64,000 bases of DNA from JAEUMG01 sp963805405 (GCA_963805405.1 CAWDUC010000020.1:62001-126000); one strand, 5' to 3'. Positions 36,903 through 46,177 are shown, numbered from the stretch's first letter. Numbers and translations: made by a program. Notes: generated by a model from the letters alone, not told the origin.

Positions 36903-37801
36903 GGTTTGGCTGTTAAGGCCGCGCTGTCGATCCGGCGCGCCAGTTCCGGGGTCACAGGCACCATGGGCAAGCGAAGCTCGGGACTGTCGATGAGGCCTGA
37001 GCGCCAAAGCCAGTGCTTGACCGGAGCAGGGCTCGGCTCGGCGAAAGAGCAGGCGCGGCAGATCGGCAAGTACGTTCCAGTCCGGCTAGGCGCTGTTTGA
37101 CGATCGCCGCCATTGAGGCTGTTGCGAATTTTCGCGAAGGCTCGGGTGTGAACATGGGCGGACGCGGTGATGCCGCCATCGGCGCCATGCGCTTGCGCGC
37201 TGTAGAACAGCGGATCGTCGCCGATCAGCACCGAAAAGCCCGCCGGCCGGTGTCGCAGCAGGTCGAAAGACTGTGCCGCATCCGCGCAACAATCCTTCAC
37301 GCCCAAGATATTGCTGCGCTCCGCCAGTCGCAGCATCGCTTCGTTGCCGAGATTGACGCCGGTGCGATAGGGGATGTTGTAGATGACGATCGGCTTCGCG
37401 GTGCTGTCCGCCAGCCTTGAGAAATGCTGGAAGAGGCCCTGCTGCGACGGCCGCGTGTAATAGGGGCAGGCAATCAGATAGCCGTCGATCGGCCATGATG
37501 CAGTTTGCCCCAAAGCCTTGACGACCTTCCGCGTGTCGCTTCCCGAAAGCCCGAGATAGATCGGCAAAGGCTTGTTCGCACCTTCGAGCGTTGTGCCGAC
37601 GATCGAAACGAGTTCCTCGACTTCATTGTCGTCGAGGCACATGCCTTCGCCGGTTGTCGCTGCAAGGATGAGGCCGTCGATCGGCTCCTGCGCGTAGTGC
37701 GCCACAATCCGCTTCAGCGAGGCGGTATCGAGCGCGCCGTCACGAAACGGCGTGATAAGCGGCAGCCACAGGCCCCGCGGCGGTGAATGAGCGATTTCCA
37801 T
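36896..37801 (-). CDS. Dihydrodipicolinate synthase family protein (DapA-like; short frame excursion)
   Basis: A 301-residue class I aldolase of the DHDPS/N-acetylneuraminate lyase family. The substrate loop is LILAATTGEGMCLDDNEVEE, the Tyr lies in IYNIPYRTGVN, and the Schiff-base Lys in NILGVKDCCAD. Residues about 240-252 read aberrantly; a missing base near 37095 and an extra T near 37053 would restore WNVLADLPRLLF, after which EPSPAPVKHWLWRSGLIDSP is normal. It may be a true DapA (lysine and cell-wall diaminopimelate synthesis) or a paralogue acting on another 2-keto acid. It converges on the radical SAM gene. Confidence 0.85.
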   Translation of the reverse strand: MEIAHSPPRGLWLPLITPFRDGALDTASLKRIVAHYAQEPIDGLILAATTGEGMCLDDNEVEELVSIVGTTLEGANKPLPIYLGLSGSDTRKVVKALGQTASWPIDGYLIACPYYTRPSQQGLFQHFSRLADSTAKPIVIYNIPYRTGVNLGNEAMLRLAERSNILGVKDCCADAAQSFDLLRHRPAGFSVLIGDDPLFYSAQAHGADGGITASAHVHTRAFAKIRNSLNGGDRQTAPSRTGTYLPICRACSFAEPSPAPVKHWLWRSGLIDSPELRLPMVPVTPELARRIDSAALTAKPQ

Positions 37802-37842
37802 ATTGGTCTATCTCCAGTCGATGCCGGAGACGGAGCGCACGC

Positions 37843-37867
37843 GAAAACCCCGTCGGACCGGCGGGGT
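37843..37867 (-). terminator. Terminator-like hairpin upstream of the dapA-like gene
   Basis: Read on the minus strand, ACCCCG and CGGGGT pair around a 9-base loop and are followed by TTTTCG. It lies 42 bp before the start of the dapA-like gene, the position of an attenuator. Confidence 0.45.
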
Positions 37868-37914
37868 GATTTGATTTTCCTGTGCGTGTGCTTGATCGGC
37901 GCGCGAAAATCATC

Positions 37915-37936
37915 AGCCCCTGGCGGGGGCTTTTTT
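37915..37936 (+). terminator. Rho-independent terminator
   Basis: AGCCCC, loop TGGCG, GGGGCT, then a run of six T. It is the best terminator in the window on sequence grounds, yet no plus-strand gene precedes it nearby apart from the convergent radical SAM gene about 1 kb away. It may end a small RNA. Confidence 0.55.
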
Positions 37937-38163
37937 CGATATCGCGATTTTGGTGCGGCAGATCATGCGAAAATTGCTCGGGGATTTACAAGTGTTTGTC
38001 AAGAATGACGTGGTCCGGCGATGACCATGAAGCCACAGGCGCACAAAAATCCTCAAGATCGGGCAAAGTTTAACGATCGGCTTCACAGCCTCTTCAGAGG
38101 GCCCCGCTAGGGTCGTTTCCAAGCCAAGGTATCCCCCGATCCCCTCACTCCTTGGCGGTTCTA

Positions 38164-38198
38164 GGCCACCGGCGCCCGCCCCACCCGCGCCGGTGGCC
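38164..38198. terminator. Strong GC-rich hairpin after the XRE-cupin gene
   Basis: GGCCACCGGCGC and GCGCCGGTGGCC form a perfect 12-bp stem with an 11-base loop, 4 bp past the stop of the XRE-cupin gene. ACTTTTATTT follows on the plus strand. It probably acts as a terminator for the XRE gene and possibly for plus-strand transcripts. Confidence 0.6.
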
Positions 38199-38202
38199 AC
38201 TT

Positions 38203-38817
38203 TTATTTCCCCTTTGGCACGGTCACCACGATCGCGGTGCTGATCATGCGGCCCTCGCGGCGATAGCTGTGGGGCGCGGCTGAATCGAAATAGATCGAAT
38301 CGCCCTCACTCAGGATGTAATCCTCGCCCTCGATTTCGACGATGATCTGTCCACTGATGACGTAGATCAGCTCCACGCCGTCATGGTGGTGCGCCTTCGA
38401 GCGCTTCGACTGCGCCGGGAAAGTCGCGAGGAAGGCGTTCATCTTGCGATCGGTGACGGCGAAGTCGAGGCTTTCGAAGAGATAGGACGGCGGAAACTCC
38501 TTTACCTGATCCGGCAGGCGGATGCGCTCGGCCTTGCGCACTACCGACACCAGACGCCTCGTTGGGCGGTCGACGAAGAAATGGTCGAGCCCGACACCGA
38601 AGACCAGCGCGATGCGGAGCAGGGTTGGCAGCGTCGGGAAGAGCTGGCCGCGCTCGATCTTGGAGAGCATCGCGGTCGAAAGGCCGGTGTGATTGCCGAG
38701 TTCGATCAATGCGAGTTTCTTGTCCAGCCTCAAATTGCGAATCTTTTGGCCGATTTTGTAGCCGTTGAGCCCGTCTGTGAGGGTTTCCGAGAGCATCGCC
38801 TGTCTCGCTCCTTTCAT
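38203..38817 (-). CDS. XRE family transcriptional regulator with cupin domain
   Basis: A 204-residue regulator. The N-terminal helix-turn-helix (KIRNLRLDKKLALIELGNHT, GLSTAMLSKIERGQLFPTLP) is followed by a C-terminal cupin barrel: KAHHHDGVELIYVISGQI and SEGDSIYFDSAAPHSYRREG carry the metal-type His residues. Proteins of this type repress catabolic or stress genes and sense small molecules through the cupin. Met1 has GGAGCG upstream; MLSETLTDGLNGY seven codons later is an alternative. A palindromic site 34 bp in front suggests autoregulation, and the divergent fasciclin gene may share control. Confidence 0.9.
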   Translation of the reverse strand: MKGARQAMLSETLTDGLNGYKIGQKIRNLRLDKKLALIELGNHTGLSTAMLSKIERGQLFPTLPTLLRIALVFGVGLDHFFVDRPTRRLVSVVRKAERIRLPDQVKEFPPSYLFESLDFAVTDRKMNAFLATFPAQSKRSKAHHHDGVELIYVISGQIIVEIEGEDYILSEGDSIYFDSAAPHSYRREGRMISTAIVVTVPKGK

Positions 38818-38850
38818 GCTGATCGAATAAGGCTACCCGGATTTTCTTAT

Positions 38851-38870
38851 CATGAAAACATATGTTCATG
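38851..38870. promoter_or_regulatory. Operator candidate between the XRE-cupin and fasciclin genes
   Basis: CATGAAAACATATGTTCATG is an inverted repeat: AACATATGTT is a perfect 10-bp palindrome, flanked by CATGA and CATG arms offset by one base. It lies in the shared upstream region, where the XRE-type regulator would be expected to bind. Confidence 0.5.
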
Positions 38871-38990
38871 TCACGAGAACGTGAAATTTATGAAAATCAG
38901 TTCTTCCTAAATCAAATTCACACCAGCCGTCGCTGTTGGGGCACGCACAACCAGGCGAGCCTTGAATGTGAAAATATGGAGACCGAAGCA

Positions 38991-39488
38991 ATGAAATTTC
39001 AGATCATGAACGCCGCCGCCGCCGGGATTATGATGCTAACGGCATTGGGCGTAGGCGGTATCGCGGCCCGCGCCGCGGATATCGTCGACACCGCCGTCGC
39101 CGCAGGGCAGTTCAATACCTTGGCCGCTGCGGTGACCGCTGCGGGGCTCGTTGAAACGCTGAAGGGCCCAGGGCCGTTCACGGTTTTCGCGCCGACCGAT
39201 GACGCTTTCGCCAAGCTGCCGGCAGGTACTGTCGATATGCTTCTCAAGCCCGAGAACAAGGACAAGCTCGTCGCCGTGCTCACCTACCATGTCGTGCCGG
39301 GCAAGGTGATGGCTGCCGATGTCGTAAAGCTCAAGGAAGCCAAGACGGTCAACGGCGCGCCGGTCGCGATCATGGTCAATGGCGACACGGTGATGATCAA
39401 TGACGCCACGGTCGTCAAAGCCGATGTGGAAGCCTCGAACGGCGTAATCCACGTCATCGACAAGGTCATCCTGCCGCCGATGAACTGA
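38991..39488 (+). CDS. Fasciclin (FAS1) domain secreted protein
   Basis: A 165-residue exported protein with a single FAS1 domain. The signal segment (AAAAGIMMLTALGVGGIAAR) ends near ARAAD. FAS1 signatures are GPFTVFAPTDDAFAKLPAGT and VLTYHVVPGKVMAADVV, with NGVIHVIDKVILPP at the end. FAS1 proteins mediate adhesion or protein contacts at the cell surface. GGAG lies about 10 bp before the start. It is followed by a DUF378 membrane protein at 57 bp and lies opposite the XRE-cupin regulator. Confidence 0.92.
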   Translation: MKFQIMNAAAAGIMMLTALGVGGIAARAADIVDTAVAAGQFNTLAAAVTAAGLVETLKGPGPFTVFAPTDDAFAKLPAGTVDMLLKPENKDKLVAVLTYHVVPGKVMAADVVKLKEAKTVNGAPVAIMVNGDTVMINDATVVKADVEASNGVIHVIDKVILPPMN

Positions 39489-39545
39489 CACTGCGGCTGG
39501 GCCGCCGGTCTGACAGCGGTCCAGCCCTTTTACTGGGAGAGGAAA

Positions 39546-39746
39546 ATGAAGGCGCTCAACATCATCACGCTGGTTCTGCTCATCGTCGGCGGCCTGAATT
39601 GGGGGCTCATCGGCCTGTTCGGTTTCGATCTCGTCGCCGCCATATTCGGTGCCGGCGCCACATTGGCGCGGGCCGTCTATGTGCTGGTCGGCTTGTCCGC
39701 CGTCTGGCAGGCGATCCAAGTACCCCGCGTTCTTTCCTCAAATTGA
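39546..39746 (+). CDS. DUF378 small membrane protein
   Basis: A 66-residue protein with two transmembrane helices (IITLVLLIVGGLNWGLIGLF and ATLARAVYVLVGLSAVWQAI). The GGLNWGLIGLFGFDLVAAIFG stretch, read in part, is diagnostic of DUF378. GGGAGAGGAAA lies just upstream. It is probably co-transcribed with the fasciclin gene. Its end overlaps the convergent SDR gene by 9 bp. The function is unknown. Confidence 0.9.
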   Translation: MKALNIITLVLLIVGGLNWGLIGLFGFDLVAAIFGAGATLARAVYVLVGLSAVWQAIQVPRVLSSN

Positions 39747-40515
39747 GGCCTGGCCACCGTCGACTATCAAGGTTGTGCCGATGCAATAGCTCGCCTCGTC
39801 CGAGGCGAGCCACAGGATTGCGGCGGCGCATTCCTCCGCCGAGCCGGCACGGCCGATTGGAATCTGGTTGCTCCAATAGGCGAGTTCCTTAGGATCGCGC
39901 ATGACAGGCGCATTCATGGGCGTATCGATGAAACCCGGCACGACCATGTTCACGCGGATGCCGAGCCGCGCATAGTCGATCGCCATCACCTTCATCATGG
40001 CCAGTACGCCGCCCTTGCTGGCGCTATAGGCGGGCTCATTGGTCGCCATGCCGAGAGTGGCGCAGTTCGAGCCGAGACAGACGATCGCGCCGCCGCCCGC
40101 CGCGAGCAGGTAGTCGCGCCCCATGTTTGCAGGTGAGAAACTGGCCGGTGAGGTTGGTGGTGATCAGCTTGTTCCAGATAGCCTGATCGAGACGGTCGAC
40201 ACGGTCGTCCTGGCCGAGCAGTTCGATACCGGCATTGGATATGATGATGTCGAGGCCGCCCCATGTGCCGGCGGCCGTATCCATTGCCGTCCGGATTTCG
40301 GATTCGATCGTGACATCCGCCACGAGGGCCAGTGCTGCGGTGCCCGTCGCGGTGATTTCGGAAGCCGTCTCTTCCAAGGCATCACCATTGAGCCCAATCA
40401 GGCAGACGCGAGCCCCTTCGGCCGCGAGTTGCAGGGCCGTGGCGCGACCAATGCCTGAGCCGGCACCAGTTACGACTGCGCGTCGGCCTGCGAAGCGGCC
40501 TGCAATGAATTTCAT
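39738..40515 (-). CDS. SDR family oxidoreductase (apparent frameshift)
   Basis: A short-chain dehydrogenase of about 258 residues when joined. It starts MKFIAGRFAGRRAVVTGAGS with the TGxxxGxG cofactor motif, has IIISNAGIELLG, and after the break shows IVCLGSNCATLGM (catalytic Ser) and YSASKGGVLAMMKVMAIDYA (catalytic Tyr/Lys), ending TTLIVDGGQASI. Near 40127 the run GGGG has one G too many; removing it joins LTCKHG to RDYLLAAGGG. GGAGGAGAA precedes the start. The substrate is unknown. It is divergent from the histidine kinase gene. Confidence 0.87.
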
Positions 40516-40621
40516 GATCTTCTCCTCCTGGTAGCCTAGTTTGCCAACGCCAAGCCGAGCGCACAAAGGTTGAACGCGAAGGAGGGGTGCGCTAGACCAC
40601 CCCACAACTGGCGATAGTGCC

Positions 40622-42689
40622 ATGGGGAGCTCGTTTGTGTCCTCCGCGCCGGCAGAGCTGAAAAATCATGCCTACCTGATCGCCGATGCCGCGAGCCGGT
40701 TTCGCATGAGCCGGGACTGGAACGACCATATTTCGGTCGTGCTAGCGCAGGTCGGTGTCGGTCTGGACTTGTCGCGCGCCTATCTCTTTCAGGTTCACGA
40801 GCTTCCCGACGGCGGATTGGGCCAGTCCAATCGGGCGGTCTGGCTCGCGCCGGAGGAGACCCCGCTCAAGAGCGTGCTGCGCGGGGCACCAGAGCGCATC
40901 CTCGAGAATGACAAGACGATGCAACTCTGGGCGGAAGCCCGGCGGCGCGGCGAGATGATCGAGGGGCATACGCGTAATCTTTCCGGGCATCTGCGCAGCC
41001 TTTTCGACTTGCAGGGAACGAAATCGTTCATCTCCTTTCCGATTTGGGTCAACGGGGCCTGGTGGGGCCATGTCGGATTCGATGAGACACGCCAGGAGCG
41101 CGCGTGGACGATCTCGGAAAGATCGGTTTTGCGTACGCTCGCCTATCTGATCGGCGATGCGGTCGAACTTTCGGTGTCCAGTCTCGTCATGAGTGAAGCG
41201 ACACGCATGGCGATGCTGAATTCAGCGCCCGACGGCATCGTGGTCGTCGATGAAGCTGGTGCCATCCTTGAGTTCAATCCGGCTGCAGGGCGAATCTTTG
41301 GGCGTTCGCCTCACGACGCATTCGGTAAGCGCATCGGCGACATTGTCGTGCCGGATGCCGATCAGCGGCGGTTTGCGTATTTCCTCAGGCGGCTGCAGCA
41401 AGGGCGCGCCGGACCGATGCTGGGTCAGCATATCGAAACACTGGCGCTGCATGCCGATGGCGGAATGATTTCCCGTCGAGCTGGCGATTACCGAAATCAA
41501 ACATACGGGGCGGCGCCTTTTCGTCGCTTATGTTCGCGATCTCACGGAGCGCAAGCGCACCGAGGCGCAGGTCCTGCAGCAGCGTGAGGCCCTTCATCAG
41601 AGTGAAAAATTGACCGCGCTCGGCTCGTTGCTCGCCGGCGTGGCGCATGAGATCAATAATCCGCTTTCGGTGGTGATCGGCCGGGCGATCATGCTCGAGG
41701 AAGAAGCGGTCGACGACCGCCAGCGCGAGCGCCTCGGCAAGTTACGCGAGGCGGCGGAGCGTTGCGCCAAAGTATCCAAGACCTTCCTCGCCATGGCGCG
41801 GCAAAGTCCGTCGGTGCGCGAGGCCATGGTACTCAACAAGGCGGTCATCTCGGCACTCGACCTGGTTTCCTACCAATTGCGCTCCGGCGGCGTCGCGGTG
41901 AGGCTGGAACTGGCCGATCACCTGCCCAAAGTCGTCGCCGACATGGACCAGATGGTACAGGTCTTCGTCAATCTCTTCGTCAATGCCGAGCACGCGCTGC
42001 GCACTTCCGACGAACGCATGCTGACCGTCACGACTGGGGTTGAGGACGGTGGCGATACGGTCTTCGCCGAAGTGCGCGATAGCGGTCCCGGTATCAAGCC
42101 CGATGTGCTGCCGCGCATCTTTGAACCGTTCTTCACGACCAAACCGGCCGGACTTGGAACCGGGCTCGGCCTTGCAGTGAGTTTCGGGATGGTTGCCGCG
42201 CATGGCGGTCTTCTCGAGGCCGTAGCGCAGGGCGACCGGCGAGGAGCCTGTTTCCGCATGAAGCTGCCGGTGAGTTTCGAGTTGAACGAGACAGCCGCTG
42301 CAGTTGCTCAAGCGGAGAGCCCGGCGCCTGGCAAACATGTACTGGTTGTCGATGATGAGCCCGAGATCGTCTCGCTATTGCGCGATATTCTCGAACGTGC
42401 CGGACATAAAGTGGATGAAGCAGAGCACGGGCTCGAGGCCTTGGCGCGCGTCGGAGATACGACCTATGACGCGATATTCTGCGACCTGCGCATGCCGGGG
42501 CTCGATGGACCGGGATTGCGGCGCCAGCTCCTCGCCCGGCACCCGATCTATCGGGAGCGAATGATTTTCGTCACAGGCGATCTTCTCGACCGCGGCCGCG
42601 CGGTCGCCGACCTCGAAGGCTGCCCGATTATCGAGAAGCCTTTCTATGCGCGCACGGTGCTTGAGGAGCTCGCGCAGTTGGAGAAGTAG
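40622..42689 (+). CDS. Hybrid sensor histidine kinase (GAF-PAS-HisKA-HATPase-receiver; apparent frameshift)
   Basis: A cytoplasmic-looking kinase of about 689 residues when joined. The first 190 residues fit a GAF domain (HISVVLAQVGVGLDLSRAYL), then a PAS domain (MLNSAPDGIVVVDEAGAILE). Near 41472 one extra base shifts the frame before VELAITEIKHTGRRLFVAYV. The dimerisation His is in LLAGVAHEINNPLSVVIG; the ATP-binding part has FVNAEHAL and DSGPGIKPDVLPRIFEPFFT, and GTGLGLAV. A C-terminal receiver (VLVVDDEPEIV, phospho-acceptor Asp in FCDLRMPGLDG) follows. No membrane helix is seen. The signal is unknown, and no partner regulator is adjacent. Confidence 0.88.
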
Positions 42690-42695
42690 GGGCTC

Positions 42696-42730
42696 TTCTC
42701 CATGGCAGGGTCAAGGGCGGCCATGGAGAA
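42696..42730. terminator. Bidirectional terminator between convergent genes
   Basis: TTCTCCATGGC and GCCATGGAGAA form a perfect 11-bp stem with a 13-base loop. It fills the 47-bp gap between the kinase gene and the L,D-transpeptidase gene, so it can end both transcripts. Confidence 0.6.
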
Positions 42731-42736
42731 AGGCTA

Positions 42737-44014
42737 TCAAGTTCCGTCTTGCGGATGCGGCTGGCCGAGGATGAATCCCGTGGCGTCGAGAGCATAGATA
42801 TCGGGCCGGAACTGGATGCGGCCGTCTTCGGTCGCCCAAGCCGTGAGATACATGATGCGCAAATCAGGCGCGTTGGCGACTTTGACATCGACGCGCTCTT
42901 TCGAAGCGGCAAGGTCGGTGATCTTTTGCGGCGTGAAACCGTTCTGACCGCTCAGAATCCAATCCACGAGTTCCTGCACGCGGTCGACGCGCACGCAGCC
43001 CGAGCTTTCATATCGCGCGTTGGTGCCGAATAATTGCTTGGCCGGCGAGTCATGAAGGTAGACAGCGTAAGGGTTGCTGAAGTTGATCTTGACTGTCGCC
43101 ATGGCGTTGTTTTCGCCCGGGTCCTGCCGGAAGGCATAGCGATCGGCGCGCGCCGTCATCCAGTCGATCTTTTTCGGATCGACCTCGGGTCCACCATGCT
43201 TGTCGAAGACGCGAATGTGCATCTCGGTCATGGCATTGGGGTTCTTGAGGAGCTTGGGAATCAGATCGCGCTCGACGATCGAGACCGGCGCGTTCCAAAA
43301 GGGATTGAAATTGATCTCTGTGATCCTGCTGGCGACGGTCGGCGACGGCCTGCCGCGCTTCCCCACAACCACGTTATGGCGCGAATAGACCGTTCCAAAG
43401 CTCACCGCCTCGAGCTGGGCGGATGGAATGTTGACCAGGACATAGCGCGCGCCAAGCTTCTTCAGATAAGCCTCAATGCGCGGTGCGTTGATTTCGAGAG
43501 TCTGGAGGCGCAAATCCGCGGGCACATTCAGTTCGGCCAGCGTGCGCGGATCCATTTTGCCGGTTGGCGCAAGCCCGTGGTTCGCCTGGAAGGCTTTCAC
43601 GGCCTTCTCCAGCGTTTGGTCGAACCGGTCGAGGTGCTTTGCCTCCATGGCATCGGGGGGAAGGTAACCCTCGATCGCCAGGCGTTCGCGCAATGCGGCA
43701 ACATCAGCGCCTTTCGAGCCTTTTTTGAGCTTCGCGGCACTAAGCGTCGGCCATCCGCCATCAATCGCGATCTGGCGGTACATGCCGATGGCATTGCCCA
43801 TCGCGGAGAGCGAACCCAGCGAGATCATCGCTGCTTCGCCGCGATCGGCAATGATCTCGGTACGCGTCGCCAGCTTGCCGGCGGGCGCCGTCTGCGGGAC
43901 GATGGCGGTAATCGAACTGGTTTGATCGGTCGACTGACCGAATGCTGTGGTGCCGCCGGCTAGAATTACAGCGGCAGCGAGCCCGAAGCGGGCGACTAGA
44001 ACGCGAACTGACAC
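42737..44014 (-). CDS. L,D-transpeptidase, YcbB/LdtD type
   Basis: A 425-residue periplasmic cell-wall enzyme that forms 3-3 cross-links or attaches proteins to peptidoglycan. It has a signal segment (residues 8-26), a peptidoglycan-binding domain near residues 95-165 (GADVAALRERLAIEGYLPPD) and a YkuD catalytic domain with His321 in YLHDSPAKQLFGTNAR and Cys340 in YESSGCVRVD. The order of domains matches LdtD/YcbB. In Hyphomicrobiales such enzymes dominate wall cross-linking at the growing pole. It converges on the kinase gene. Confidence 0.93.
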   Translation of the reverse strand: MSVRVLVARFGLAAAVILAGGTTAFGQSTDQTSSITAIVPQTAPAGKLATRTEIIADRGEAAMISLGSLSAMGNAIGMYRQIAIDGGWPTLSAAKLKKGSKGADVAALRERLAIEGYLPPDAMEAKHLDRFDQTLEKAVKAFQANHGLAPTGKMDPRTLAELNVPADLRLQTLEINAPRIEAYLKKLGARYVLVNIPSAQLEAVSFGTVYSRHNVVVGKRGRPSPTVASRITEINFNPFWNAPVSIVERDLIPKLLKNPNAMTEMHIRVFDKHGGPEVDPKKIDWMTARADRYAFRQDPGENNAMATVKINFSNPYAVYLHDSPAKQLFGTNARYESSGCVRVDRVQELVDWILSGQNGFTPQKITDLAASKERVDVKVANAPDLRIMYLTAWATEDGRIQFRPDIYALDATGFILGQPHPQDGT

Positions 44015-44122
44015 GGGGATTGTTCCGCACTCACTAAGACCAGACGTCGAAATTGAGCGAACTAGGTAAATTGCCGCTTAACGAATTGAAGAATTCGCAA
44101 GCCGTGGCAATCCTGCAATAGG

Positions 44123-46177
44123 TCAGGCGGGTGTGAGGCGGACGAGTTCGCGCTTGAATGGTACGTCCAGCACGTCGCGCAGCGGCGAACCGAATTCCTC
44201 GGCATAGCGGCGGCCAGCATGGACGGCATGGGCAATTGTCGCGGGTGCGCGGGCATCGCCGATGGCGAGGACATTGGGATGATTGGCGGTAAGCTCTTGA
44301 TACAGCGTGTCGTTGGAGGTGCGAGACGTGATGAGGACGACGCAATCGGCATCCAAGTCCGATTGCTTCTGCGTGAAGACGCATTCGATAGTTGCACGGC
44401 CGCGCGCGACGCTTTTGACCGCTTCATTGGCGCGGATGGTGATGCCGAGATTGAGGAGGCGGGATTGGATCGCCGCCTGTTCGAGGGAGGCGCGCGTGTA
44501 GTAGGAGGCCAGCGAGGCGGGCGTCAACAGCGTTACGGCGTGGCCTTCCTTGACCAGGAGCTCGGCCAAAACGCCGCCGAGATAGTAGTGATCGTCGTCA
44601 AAGATCACCACGTCGCGGCCGGCAGGGCGCTTCCCTGACATCAGGTCGTCGGGGGTCAGGACGTCGGCATCTCCGGCGATTGTCATCGGATGGATGTGGA
44701 ACCGGCCGACGCCATCGCGGCGCCATGTAGCACCCGTCGCCACCGCGATCGCATCGGCGCCGAATTCCAGCGCGTCCGCCATCGTCAGCTTGCTTTCGAG
44801 ATAGAGATCGACATTGGTCATTTTGCCGATCTGGAGGAGCCGCCAGTCGCGAACGCGGCCCCAGGCGGAAAGACCAGGCAGGCGGCATTCGCGGGCGACG
44901 CGGCCACCGGCTTCGCTGGCAGCGTCCGAGATCGTGACCTTGTAGCCGCGCTGGCCGAGCGCGCGCCCGGCTTCGAGACCGGCAGGACCCGCACCGATGA
45001 CCAGGATCGATGCCGCGGAATGGCTGGGGCGGATCTTTTCCGGATGCCAGCCGCGCCGCCATTCCTCGCCCATCGAGGGGTTTTGCGTGCAGCGGAGTGG
45101 CGTCATGCTGTAATCGCCGGTGACGCAGATGTTGCAGCCGATGCATTCGCGGATGTCGTCGAGGCGGCCTTCCTCGATCTTTTTCGGCAGGAAAGGATCG
45201 GCAATCGAGGGCCTGGCAGCGCCGATCATGTCAAGGATGCCCTGGCGGATCACCCGCACCATCGTGTCGGGAGAGGTATAGCGGCCGACGCCGACAACCG
45301 GCTTGGTCGTGAGCTTCTTGACGTTCGAGATATAGGGCTCCTGGAAGCCTTCCTCGGCGAAGCGGGAAGTCTGCGAATCCTTAGACCAGCTTGCAAGCGA
45401 CAGGTCCCAGAGATCGGGCAGTTCGGCGATCATGCTGATCGCTTCCTCCACCTCCGGCGTATCGAGGCCATCGGGACCGCGGAACTCGTTCATCGCGATG
45501 CGCACCGGTACGGCGCAGGTATCGCCGACGGCTTCCTTTGTCTCTTCAATGACTTCCTTCAGCAAACGGACGCGATTGGCGAGCGAGCCGCCATATTCAT
45601 CGCTGCGCTGATTGGTGGCGCGCGACAGGAATTGCTGGAAGATGCCGAGACCGTGGCCGGCATAGACATAGATCAGGTCGTAGCCGGCCTTCTTGGCGCG
45701 CAAGGCGGCGGCGCGATGCGCGCGGCGCAAATTCTTGATGTCGGTCTTGTCCATGCCGCGCGCCTGGATCGGATCATAGTAATAGCTGGAAGCCGGCATG
45801 GCGGTCGGGCCGATCGGCGCCTCGCGCGAGTAGAGATTGCAAGCGGTGTAGCCGGAATGGCAAAGCTCGATGCCGGCAAGGCTGCCATGCGCGTGGACGC
45901 CCTCCGCGATGCGCGCGAGTTGCGGGATGTCTTCGTCGCTCCAGAGGCGAAGCTCGACGTAGGGCGCGACGTCGGCGCCATAGGTGATCTCCGTCATCTC
46001 GGTGCAAACCACCGCCCAGCCGCCTTCAGCCTTGGTCTCGCGCATCTTGGCGAGCGCCAGGGCGTCGCGATAACCCATGCCGTTGCAGTGCGGCACCTGG
46101 AAGAAGCGATTGCGCGCCGTTACCGGGCCGATGCGGACGGGTTCGAAGAGTATATCATAGCGGGGATCGCGGGGCAT
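44123..46177 (-). CDS. TMADH-family FMN/4Fe-4S oxidoreductase (trimethylamine/dimethylamine dehydrogenase-like)
   Basis: A 684-residue flavoenzyme colinear with trimethylamine dehydrogenase. The barrel begins DPRYDILFEPVRIGPVTARN, and Cys31 in FFQVPHCNGMG corresponds to the residue that holds 6-S-cysteinyl FMN. The cluster ligands are CIGCNICVTG and the later Cys in LRCTQNPSMGEEW; GWHPEKIRPSHSAASILVIG leads into the ADP-binding part. VYAGHGLGIFQQFLSRATNQ is in the substrate region. One Trp of the TMADH aromatic bowl seems absent (TGDYS replaces the Trp-containing loop), so the substrate may be another methylated amine or N-methyl amino acid. No amine genes adjoin. Confidence 0.88.
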   Translation of the reverse strand: MPRDPRYDILFEPVRIGPVTARNRFFQVPHCNGMGYRDALALAKMRETKAEGGWAVVCTEMTEITYGADVAPYVELRLWSDEDIPQLARIAEGVHAHGSLAGIELCHSGYTACNLYSREAPIGPTAMPASSYYYDPIQARGMDKTDIKNLRRAHRAAALRAKKAGYDLIYVYAGHGLGIFQQFLSRATNQRSDEYGGSLANRVRLLKEVIEETKEAVGDTCAVPVRIAMNEFRGPDGLDTPEVEEAISMIAELPDLWDLSLASWSKDSQTSRFAEEGFQEPYISNVKKLTTKPVVGVGRYTSPDTMVRVIRQGILDMIGAARPSIADPFLPKKIEEGRLDDIRECIGCNICVTGDYSMTPLRCTQNPSMGEEWRRGWHPEKIRPSHSAASILVIGAGPAGLEAGRALGQRGYKVTISDAASEAGGRVARECRLPGLSAWGRVRDWRLLQIGKMTNVDLYLESKLTMADALEFGADAIAVATGATWRRDGVGRFHIHPMTIAGDADVLTPDDLMSGKRPAGRDVVIFDDDHYYLGGVLAELLVKEGHAVTLLTPASLASYYTRASLEQAAIQSRLLNLGITIRANEAVKSVARGRATIECVFTQKQSDLDADCVVLITSRTSNDTLYQELTANHPNVLAIGDARAPATIAHAVHAGRRYAEEFGSPLRDVLDVPFKRELVRLTPA

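Larger units (their letters stand above)
37802..38202. other. Intergenic region between dapA-like and XRE-cupin genes
   Basis: This 401-bp gap holds several hairpins but no convincing long gene. Reading towards the dapA-like gene (minus strand) there is a TTGACA box at 38001-37996, a 17-codon frame MICRTKIAISKKAPARG at 37964-37911 followed by tandem stops, and a hairpin with TTTT at 37867-37843. That order resembles an attenuator. Reading on the plus strand, AGCCCC/GGGGCT with six T at 37915-37936 is a strong terminator. A small RNA on either strand is possible. Confidence 0.4.

Noticed and set aside
37913..38200. 95-codon minus-strand frame between the dapA-like and XRE genes
   Set aside because: Its composition is low-complexity at the start and overlaps strong hairpins and a terminator. 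Only the last 17 codons are considered, as a possible leader peptide.
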